This document shows positions 55,246 through 62,267 of a DNA stretch of 64,000 bases, in pieces; the first letter of the stretch is position 1, and every line of letters starts with the position of its first letter. The notes under the pieces were generated by a model. It was given only the letters and a program-made list of their open reading frames with translations. It was not told the origin of the DNA and ran no database searches. The stretch covers positions 218,145 to 282,144 of the forward strand of contig NZ_JARKMS010000002.1 in NCBI RefSeq assembly GCF_029350945.1. The letters are read 5' to 3'. The stretch comes from Maribacter huludaoensis (GTDB lineage: Bacteria > Bacteroidota > Bacteroidia > Flavobacteriales > Flavobacteriaceae). A program made the translations under genes and the position numbers.

Positions 55246-58215
55246 TTAGAAGCTTAGTGTAGCCCTTACTGAATAAAAAGCACCTAGAGAACCTTGCTGA
55301 GCATTACCATATAGGTAAAAACCTCTTTCTTCTGATCGATATAGATCTGGATAATTATTGAAAATATTTTGTCCGGTAAGGGTAAAGGCCAAATTTTCAG
55401 AAGCTTTATATGTTAATCCAAGGTCAGCGGTAAGCTGGGCTGAAAATGTTTGGTCAGAATAACCTTGTTCTCCAACATTTGGGAAGTTGGCATCGGTCAA
55501 GGTGCCAATTCCGTCATCTATTCTAGCAATTTCCCCAAAATAGTTACCTCTTAACATTCCTGACCATTTTCCTAAGCTATAGGTAGCCGATGCAATAAAT
55601 TGTGTATTTGGTACACCTTGCTCATATGCACCTATTACGGCACGGTCAATATATAGGTCTTCTAGTTCTTGATCGGTCAATTCCGTATTAAGGTCAGGAA
55701 CGTTTGCGCCTTCAAAGGTTCTGTCCGATAGTAATCCGGAAACGTTTAAATTTAACATTCCCTCGCCAACTCTATCACTGTAATTGGCTACTATTTCTAT
55801 ACCTTTTGTACTGATATCACCACCGTTAATTCTAAAACTTGCCAAACCAGAACCTATTAGTGGTTCTAAAACTGGGGCATCAGCTGCGCTGAAGTTACCA
55901 GTGCTGAACAAACGGTCTTTAATATCAATTTGAAAGGCATCAATACTAAGATCTAATTTTTTGAAAAGCTTTGCGGTAATTCCCAGACCAATGTTGGTAG
56001 ATCTTTCTTCCTGTAACTGTTGTATGCCAATAGTTTTTGCGACTTGACTGCTATTTGGATAGAGAGTTCCATCAAACGGTTCTAAATCAACAAAAAAGGT
56101 AAATGTATGTGAGTAATTTAATTCTTGTAATGAAGGTGCTCTAAAACCATTACTGATAGATCCCCTAACTGATAAGTTATCCGATATAGAGTAACGAGTG
56201 GCAAACTTTCCTGTAAAAACCCCACCAAAGTCAGTATATTGTTCTGTACGAAGTGCACCACTTACAAACCATTTGTCCGTAACATCTAATTCCAGGTCTA
56301 AATAAAGACCGGTAACCGATCTAAAAGCATTTGCCTCGTTCTCAGGTGCAAAACCTCTAAAACATTGGCAATTTGGACTGTATTGTAATACAGGGTATGA
56401 GCTAACACCTGCAAATGGTAATACAAGAGGGGCGCCATTGGCATCAACAAGTGGACTTCCGTCCAAACCTTCCAACGGAAAACCGTCAGGTCCTATAAGT
56501 GGTTGATTGTCTTCTGTTGCGGTAACAAAACCCGCATCGCCAGCAGCGTAACTTTCTTCCTGTCCTCTTTCAATAATATAATTCTCAATTCTAAATTCTC
56601 CTCCTATGGCTATGTTTAGTCCAGATAGGAAATCTGGATAATATCTTGAAAGATCAAAATTGGCCGTGTTCTGTGTGAATTTGTGGGTTCCCAGATCCAT
56701 TTCTGTTGGTGAAGCGGATTGTAGACTGGCGTTGAATGTATTAAACTGCCCAAGTCTTTGTGTGTTGGTGCCAAAGGTATTGCTGAAATCAAAGTCCCAA
56801 TCGCCTAATTTTCCTTTAACACCACCTGTAAAGGCCAAATTGGTTTGCTCATTGGTCATTTGTGGTCTAAAACCGTTTGGATACAAGTCAAAATTGAAAC
56901 GATCGGTTTGTGCTGATCTTCGATAAAAACATCCAAATAGCTGTCCAGATTTGTAACCAAAGTCACCAAAGGAATAAAAGCTGCTTTCAGATGTTTCAGA
57001 AAGTGGTATTTCCAGGTCATAGGATACTACGCCCAATACACTTGGTGATAAACCTGCAAAGGTTGATATATCTCTTGCGGTAAGGCCACGTGCGGCAAGT
57101 AGGCCTGCATCTGTCTGTAATTCTGCCGCAAGTGAAGCGTCTCCAGCTGTTTGTGCTGCCAAAAGTTCTGGGTTGGTTATTATAGGGTTACCTTGTGCAT
57201 CTGTTCGTTCATTGTTCAGGTAAGAATCGCCATAAGGTGTAGCGCCACTAATATTGGGGCGTATGGCTGCTTCATTTTGTCTGTAGGTTCCTGCTACGTT
57301 AAGATATCCGCCGTTTTCAAAAGAGGTTCCATAGTTAATTCCAAGTTGATGTGTTATACCATCTATTCCATCGGTATCGTTTAGTAAAGCTTGATCGGAT
57401 TCACTAATGTTGGAATCACTGATATCCGGGTTAGAGTTGGTATAAAAACCGGCAGTGTAGTTTGCCGTAAATTTATCGGTACCTTTTCTAGTAACTATAT
57501 TGATCACCCCGGCGATAGCGTCAGACCCATATTGGGCAGAGGCACCATCACGTAACACTTCCACGCGGTCAATGGCATCCAAGGAAATGAAATCCATATC
57601 AACTGAGTTTGCAGATCCACCTGTTGCAGAACTTATCAATTGTGCTCCACTATGGCGTCTTTTACCGTTTACCAATACCAATAATTGATTGGGACCCAAA
57701 CCTCTTAAGGAAGGAGGTGTAACCGAAGCGCTTAAGTCGCCACCTTGGGATCTAACAGCGGTAAAAGATGGTGCGGATGCCACAAGTAACTGACCAACAT
57801 CCAATTGTGGCATATTAATGGCCTGTTTGCTGACGCTTATTACATCTACAGGAGCTGCGGTCTGTAATTTTGTTCTTGATTGCCCTCTGGAACCTACCAC
57901 AACGGTCTCCGTTAATTGCTGTGCGGATTCTTCTAAAGTAGCGTTGATCGTGGTTTTGCTATTAACCGGTATTTCTAATTTGGCGTATCCAATGAATGAA
58001 TACACTAGTGTGGCATCACTTGCCGCGGTAATAGAGTATAGTCCGTCAAAATCTGTAATTACCCCTTTGGTAGTGCCTTTTACCATAACGTTAACGCCGG
58101 GCAAGGGACCTTGTGCATCTGATACTTTACCGTTAATTGTAATTTCCTGTGCTTGTGCTATGAAAAGTGTACATAGTAACAAGAAGGATAGTGTTAGAAT
58201 TTTCTTCATAATCAT
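55246..58215 (-). CDS. TonB-dependent receptor of an Lrp-linked operon
   Basis: This 989-residue outer-membrane receptor starts at one of two in-frame ATGs (58215 or 58209) before the signal peptide KKILTLSFLLLCTLFIAQA. A carboxypeptidase-regulatory-like domain lies at about 25-105 (INGKVSDAQGPLPGVNVMV), a plug with PSLRGLGPNQLLVLVNGKRR at about 165-185, then a long beta-barrel ending in FYSVRATLSF. It has no STN domain and no SusD or DUF4249 partner, so it is not a classic glycan PUL receptor. Linked genes (lipoprotein, exported aminotransferase, permease) and the divergent Lrp regulator point to an amino-acid-like substrate (inference). Confidence 0.93.
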   Translation of the reverse strand: MIMKKILTLSFLLLCTLFIAQAQEITINGKVSDAQGPLPGVNVMVKGTTKGVITDFDGLYSITAASDATLVYSFIGYAKLEIPVNSKTTINATLEESAQQLTETVVVGSRGQSRTKLQTAAPVDVISVSKQAINMPQLDVGQLLVASAPSFTAVRSQGGDLSASVTPPSLRGLGPNQLLVLVNGKRRHSGAQLISSATGGSANSVDMDFISLDAIDRVEVLRDGASAQYGSDAIAGVINIVTRKGTDKFTANYTAGFYTNSNPDISDSNISESDQALLNDTDGIDGITHQLGINYGTSFENGGYLNVAGTYRQNEAAIRPNISGATPYGDSYLNNERTDAQGNPIITNPELLAAQTAGDASLAAELQTDAGLLAARGLTARDISTFAGLSPSVLGVVSYDLEIPLSETSESSFYSFGDFGYKSGQLFGCFYRRSAQTDRFNFDLYPNGFRPQMTNEQTNLAFTGGVKGKLGDWDFDFSNTFGTNTQRLGQFNTFNASLQSASPTEMDLGTHKFTQNTANFDLSRYYPDFLSGLNIAIGGEFRIENYIIERGQEESYAAGDAGFVTATEDNQPLIGPDGFPLEGLDGSPLVDANGAPLVLPFAGVSSYPVLQYSPNCQCFRGFAPENEANAFRSVTGLYLDLELDVTDKWFVSGALRTEQYTDFGGVFTGKFATRYSISDNLSVRGSISNGFRAPSLQELNYSHTFTFFVDLEPFDGTLYPNSSQVAKTIGIQQLQEERSTNIGLGITAKLFKKLDLSIDAFQIDIKDRLFSTGNFSAADAPVLEPLIGSGLASFRINGGDISTKGIEIVANYSDRVGEGMLNLNVSGLLSDRTFEGANVPDLNTELTDQELEDLYIDRAVIGAYEQGVPNTQFIASATYSLGKWSGMLRGNYFGEIARIDDGIGTLTDANFPNVGEQGYSDQTFSAQLTADLGLTYKASENLAFTLTGQNIFNNYPDLYRSEERGFYLYGNAQQGSLGAFYSVRATLSF

Positions 58216-58742
58216 GTGAGTTTAGTTGTTGCTCAATGGTGCACCTACCTAATAGCGATCCTATGGTTAGAAGGAGCGCTATTGGGGGAATACCTTATGC
58301 GTAAAAGAAAAGTTCCGGATACTTTACAGGTCAATTGATCATGTTATTAGGTGACCAAATGACTTATACAATATTATAAATTGTTAGAGCAAATTAAAAA
58401 TAGCTGTAACTCGTTAGCTATTGATTATGAATATGTTGTGAGGGTGTTATTTGAATTATCGACAGTTTTTTTAATAAAATCTATCATTAATTCAGTTTTT
58501 TCATTTTTTAGAATTGAAAATGTGCTAATCTGGTATTATTGTGTGAAAATGTGCTTTTTATGTAATTAATAATTTGATTAGAGAAAAATAAACAAAACAT
58601 CAATAATTGGCTTTTTTATTGATTTATTATCACTAAAAATTAGATTATTATAAATTAAATTTGTTAAAAATGCTTAAAAGCCTATAATAATTCAACGATA
58701 ATTCAATATTTATTGAAATAGCCGTTTAAACCTTTAGCACAG
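58216..58742. other. Divergent intergenic region between the TonB receptor and Lrp genes
   Basis: These 527 AT-rich bp contain the receptor leader hairpin at 58248-58286 and presumably both promoters and Lrp sites. A short TTG-started frame at 58381-58569 is not protein-like and was rejected. No clear TTG/TAnnTTTG pair could be assigned. Confidence 0.5.
58248..58286 (-). promoter_or_regulatory. Strong hairpin in the TonB receptor leader
   Basis: CCTAATAGCG on one side and CGCTATTGGG on the other pair over ten positions (one G-U). After one mismatch, TCCT/AGGA continues the stem to a 9-nt loop. It lies 33-71 nt upstream of the receptor start in a gene-free 527-bp region. It is not followed by a U-run, so it looks like an mRNA regulatory structure or a dyad operator rather than a terminator. 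Confidence 0.5.
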
Positions 58743-59216
58743 ATGAGAAACAAATTAGATCAGGTTGATTTCAATATTTTAAACATTTTAGCTGAAAATG
58801 CGCAAACTCCATATACGGACGTAGCCAAAAAATTGATCGTGTCTCCCGGTACGGTCCATATGCGTATGCGAAAAATGAGAGAAATGGGATTGATTACCGG
58901 AGCGACACTTAGTTTGGATTATGCAAAGATGGGCTGGAAGATGACTATATTCTTAGGTATTTTTTTGAGTGAGATTAGTCTCTTTAAAAAGGTAATGGCT
59001 CGTCTGAACGAGATAGAAGAAGTGGTTAAAATTCATCATGTAACGGGCAAATATGATGTTTTTATAAAAATGCATGCAAGGGATAGTTTTCACTATAAGC
59101 AAGTATACCAAGACGAAATTCTTAGCATATCCGGTATACGCGGTATAGAATCTTTCATTTCTATAGAAGAAAATTTAGAACGCCATATTAGATTTGTGGA
59201 AGTTGAAGAAGATTGA
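58743..59216 (+). CDS. Lrp/AsnC-family transcriptional regulator
   Basis: This 157-residue regulator has an N-terminal winged helix-turn-helix (DFNILNILAENAQTPYTDVA, then LIVSPGTVHMRMRKM) and a C-terminal RAM ligand-binding domain (about 70-150, with HVTGKYDVFIKMHARD). RAM domains usually bind amino acids and alter the octamer's DNA binding. The gene is divergent from the TonB receptor operon across a 527-bp region, the usual layout for a local regulator, so it most likely controls the receptor-lipoprotein-aminotransferase-permease genes in response to an amino-acid-like signal. Confidence 0.93.
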   Translation: MRNKLDQVDFNILNILAENAQTPYTDVAKKLIVSPGTVHMRMRKMREMGLITGATLSLDYAKMGWKMTIFLGIFLSEISLFKKVMARLNEIEEVVKIHHVTGKYDVFIKMHARDSFHYKQVYQDEILSISGIRGIESFISIEENLERHIRFVEVEED

Positions 59217-59816
59217 TTATATCAGTTTCATTTCTGTAGGATTCCAGTGTACAGGTTGTTTTCTTGTATAGCTTTCATTTGCCAAAAGTGCCGCGCCTAC
59301 TGCTCTAAGTCCAAATTTTGGGTCTTGTATTACTTTTCCATTTTCTCTTATGCTGGTAAAAAAAATAAGAAAATGGTCATAATGCGCTCCTTTATAAGTA
59401 CCAGGTGCTTGCCAAGTAGTTGACCCCGTGGCTAAACTACCAGCTCTATTACTTAATTTTTTTGATGCAAAATCTTTTCTGATAAAAATTTCGCGGTAAT
59501 CTCTTGTCACAAAAATATCATTGCCCCAAAGTTCTTTTGCTCGCTCTAATCGACCTGTATATAAATCACATGCCGCAACAATTTTTACACCTGTTACTTG
59601 TAATGCTGCTTGGGTATCATAAATACCCTGTATACCAGAACCAATTAAGGCAATGTTTATTTGGTCATTTATATTAAACTCTTCTTTAACGTAAATCCTT
59701 TGTAAAAGTATTTGCTGTTTTGTAGCCGTTGATAATAAAAAAGGTGACCTACCTAATGCTGCTGAGGTTATAGATGCACGTTTTATGAACGATCTTCTTG
59801 AGTTGTTCTGACCCAT
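59217..59816 (-). pseudogene. Gfo/Idh/MocA (GH109-like) gene with internal deletion
   Basis: The 199-codon frame has a Tat signal (SRRSFIKRAS) and the NAD-binding start (IALIGSGIQG at about 56-65, then VKIVAACDLYTGRLERAK). At about residue 115 it jumps to the family's C-terminal tail (NRAGSLATGSTTWQAPGTY, ending KQPVHWNPTEMKLI). Intact members are about 430-450 residues, so roughly 230 central codons, including the catalytic region, are missing without loss of frame. It is probably non-functional. It is convergent with the Lrp gene, with stops adjacent. Confidence 0.75.
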
Positions 59817-60011
59817 ATTTTGGTATACATTATAAATTATGGTTGTACGCTATTAAAATTACCTAAAAATATTGGCTATTAGACATATCGTTTAAGCATA
59901 TTCTTAGTTTTATTGGGATAGGGATTTCCTGTTTTATGGTCGTTCACCTAAGTAATCTGCCAATTGGCAACATTTATGATTTTAATGGCATTAAAATTTT
60001 CAAGAACAACG

Positions 60012-60019
60012 TAATTTTG
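60012..60019 (+). promoter_or_regulatory. -7 element before the small membrane protein gene
   Basis: TAATTTTG matches TAnnTTTG and lies 20 bp before the TTG start at 60040, giving a very short leader. No -33 TTG is evident. The box supports the choice of the TTG start. Confidence 0.5.
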
Positions 60020-60039
60020 CATTCGCTTAAAAAAGAGAT

Positions 60040-60498
60040 TTGTTAAAAGATATACTTATTGCAGCACTTTGGAGCATCTCCCCATTAGGAGAAGCCAAGG
60101 TAGGTATACCTTATGGTCTTCTACAGGGAGGTAATATTTACGTAATCTTCGTGGTCTGTTTTTTGGCCAATGTGCTTGTTTTTCCAATTATGATGTTTTT
60201 TTTAAACACGGTCAATAGGTATTTACTTAGATGGCATTTTTATAAGAAGAATGCAATATTTGTGGCAAGACGGGCAAAAACTGGTTCTGGGGATCAAATT
60301 AAAAAATACGGATTCTTCGGTCTTATATTTTTTGTAATGTTACCTGTGCCCGGTACCGGGGTTTATGCAGGTAGTATTGCCAGTTATTTGTTTAAAATTG
60401 AAAGAAAAAAAGCTTTTTTAGCAAATACTATTGGTATATTTTTATCTTCTTTGATTGTTTGGGCAACTACTTTGTTGACCATGAAGGGAATGGCATAA
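60040..60498 (+). CDS. Small multidrug-export-family membrane protein
   Basis: This 152-residue integral membrane protein has about four hydrophobic helices. SISPLGEAKVGIPYGLLQGG and KYGFFGLIFFVMLPVPGTGVYAG are characteristic of the 'putative small multi-drug export' family (COG2426-like). The actual transported substrate is not established. The likely start is TTG at 60040; no upstream ATG is in frame, and the conserved N-terminus begins here. It is monocistronic. Confidence 0.85.
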   Translation: MLKDILIAALWSISPLGEAKVGIPYGLLQGGNIYVIFVVCFLANVLVFPIMMFFLNTVNRYLLRWHFYKKNAIFVARRAKTGSGDQIKKYGFFGLIFFVMLPVPGTGVYAGSIASYLFKIERKKAFLANTIGIFLSSLIVWATTLLTMKGMA

Positions 60499-60580
60499 AT
60501 TTTAATTTCAAAGATTTTTTATCCATTTATTTTGTGAATAACTATACCTAATATTAATTTCATTAACAGACGTTGCCTTT

Positions 60581-60588
60581 TAAATTTG
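60581..60588 (+). promoter_or_regulatory. -7 element before a small protein gene
   Basis: TAAATTTG matches TAnnTTTG, 15 bp upstream of the ATG at 60604. The nearest TTG is too close to serve as -33. Confidence 0.45.
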
Positions 60589-60603
60589 TAGCTTTTTTAA
60601 GCT

Positions 60604-60957
60604 ATGGATACCCTTAAAATTGGTGATAAACTTTATAATGTTGAGCAGAATGGGTTCAACGATTTTGCGCGATATTCTTTTTCTGAAGTTGTGCGACTTA
60701 CCGAAACTTTAGCGGTTTTAAAAAATGGTGTAAGACTCATAAATAGACCTAAACAGTCATACATTGTAGAAGATGTTGGCTATTCCGTGAATAGGAATAA
60801 AGGTACGCATTGGCATATTGTTTCTTTAAAAGCCATACGAAATGCCCAAATTGAAAATGAAAAAATTAAGGTTCATGATTGGTTTGAGGAAAAGCAATTT
60901 ACTTTTAAAGAGAAGCAATACATCTATAAATTGTTCCACTCTAATGAGGGAAAATAA
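60604..60957 (+). CDS. Small cytoplasmic protein of unknown function (117 aa)
   Basis: This 117-residue hydrophilic protein has no signal peptide. A KIGDKLYNVEQNGFNDFARY start and alternating strands (VVRLTETLAVLKNGVRLINR) suggest a small beta-rich domain, followed by a helical Lys/Glu-rich C-terminus. I recognise no family. A -7 box lies just upstream, and the composition is normal for the genome. It has no operon partner. Confidence 0.65.
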   Translation: MDTLKIGDKLYNVEQNGFNDFARYSFSEVVRLTETLAVLKNGVRLINRPKQSYIVEDVGYSVNRNKGTHWHIVSLKAIRNAQIENEKIKVHDWFEEKQFTFKEKQYIYKLFHSNEGK

Positions 60958-61022
60958 TATGTAAAAATAGTTTGGTTTTTATAAGAAATGAAAAGGTCGT
61001 TTTTTAATTGAAAAACCTTTAC

Positions 61023-61131
61023 TACCTTTACGGCGTTGTGTTGTGTCTCAAAGAAATTTGAGGCAATTGTGTTTATCGGATTTAACCGATAGAACCCAAT
61101 GAAAGGCTTTCCATTAAGGGAGGCTTTTTTT
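61023..61131 (+). ncRNA. Candidate structured small RNA
   Basis: This gene-free region of about 110 bp holds three consecutive stem-loops on the + strand: CTCAAA/TTTGAG with a GAAA tetraloop (61047-61062), TATCGG/CCGATA with a 6-nt loop (61074-61091), and a terminator (61102-61131). A TACCTTTA box at 61023-61030 resembles a -7 element, but its -33 is not well spaced. It may instead be the 3' UTR and terminator of the preceding gene. The family is unknown; I do not recognise 6S, SRP or RNase P features. Confidence 0.4.
61102..61131 (+). terminator. Terminator between a + strand unit and hutG
   Basis: AAAGGCTTTCC and GGGAGGCTTTT pair over 11 positions, including several G-U pairs, with an ATTAA loop, and are followed by a T-run on the + strand. 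Confidence 0.8.
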
Positions 61132-61143
61132 GTTTTTGGTCAT

Positions 61144-62100
61144 TTATAACTTGTGGATTACATAGTGTATCAATGATGCCGCTAATTTTGCCGTTTGGTC
61201 ATCAATATCATATTTTGGATTCAATTCTACCACATCCAATCCTATTAATTTTCCTGATTCTATTATAAGTTTAAGACTTTCAATTACAACGTCTGGGGAA
61301 AAACCCATTGGGGAAGGTGCGCTTACGCCCGGCGCATAAGCTGAGGAAAAACCATCTAGGTCTATGGTAGCGTACACATAATCTACATCTTCTAGAAATT
61401 GAATTATCCTTAGTTGTACATGTTCAAGGTAGTTCATGTTAAAGTACTTCTGAAAAAGGTAGTTGACTTGGTGTAGCTCTGCAAATTCAAATAGATCTTT
61501 TGTGTTTGCATCTTTTCGTATACCTAAAGCCATGTACTTTATTGAATCACTGTTTTTGGCGTGATCAAACGCAATTTGATAAAATGGTGTTCCAGAGTTA
61601 CTACCATTGGTATTTGCCCTCAAATCAAAATGAGCATCAAAATTTATAATTCCTATTTTTTCTCCGGATTTTATATGTTGACGTAAACCGTTATAATGCG
61701 CGTAGGCTAAGTCATGACTACCGCCTAAAAGGACTGGTGTGGTTCTGTTTTCTATGAAATAGTTTACTGCATTGGTACATTCTATTTGCAGTTCTTCTAA
61801 ATCTTGATTAATACATTGCAAGTTTCCAAAATCTATCAATTGCGTATCTTCACCTAAATGATTGGGCATTTTACCCAATTGTCTACGTATGGCATCCGGA
61901 CCCAAAGCTGAACCGATTCTGCCATGATTTCGCCTTACTCCTTCATCGCTACTATAACCTAACAATGCAAAAGTTTTATTCGTTTTAAAAGGAAATGGCT
62001 CATTGAGGTTAGAAAATAAAACTTTTTCGTGCAGATATAGCTGTTGGTCAGATGATCGACCAAACCAAGTTTCTGGATTTGCTAGCTTATAATTGAACAT
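61144..62100 (-). CDS. hutG: Formimidoylglutamase (arginase/ureohydrolase family)
   Basis: This 318-residue ureohydrolase has the binuclear Mn ligands GGSHD (His129), NFDAHFD (Asp155, His157, Asp159) and the DLDGFSS motif near residue 248. It hydrolyses N-formimidoyl-L-glutamate to glutamate and formamide, the last step of one histidine-degradation route. It follows hutU on the same strand after 167 bp, which supports the hut assignment over arginase or agmatinase. Length is normal. Confidence 0.9.
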   Translation of the reverse strand: MFNYKLANPETWFGRSSDQQLYLHEKVLFSNLNEPFPFKTNKTFALLGYSSDEGVRRNHGRIGSALGPDAIRRQLGKMPNHLGEDTQLIDFGNLQCINQDLEELQIECTNAVNYFIENRTTPVLLGGSHDLAYAHYNGLRQHIKSGEKIGIINFDAHFDLRANTNGSNSGTPFYQIAFDHAKNSDSIKYMALGIRKDANTKDLFEFAELHQVNYLFQKYFNMNYLEHVQLRIIQFLEDVDYVYATIDLDGFSSAYAPGVSAPSPMGFSPDVVIESLKLIIESGKLIGLDVVELNPKYDIDDQTAKLAASLIHYVIHKL

Positions 62101-62267
62101 ATCATTCTATCTATAGGAATTATGAAATAATAAACTACCCAAAACAAGGATAATCTAAATTTTAAAAAAGGGTTTTATTACAACGAATAAGTAATAAAAA
62201 TCTTACTTTATTATAGCGTTAATTGAGATGAATTTCTGTTAAACTCATGAAGTTATAATATTTTGAT

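Noticed and set aside
57818-58219. 133-codon frame antisense to the TonB receptor start
   Set aside because: It lies wholly opposite a clear receptor signal peptide and plug domain; a shadow frame.
58381-58569. 62-codon frame between the TonB receptor and Lrp genes
   Set aside because: It starts at TTG, is rich in Phe, Ile and Val from AT-rich sequence, and lies in the expected regulatory region.
61023-61131. Assigning the structured region to 6S or SRP RNA
   Set aside because: It lacks the long rod with a central bubble of 6S RNA and the SRP GGAA/AGCA apical motif.
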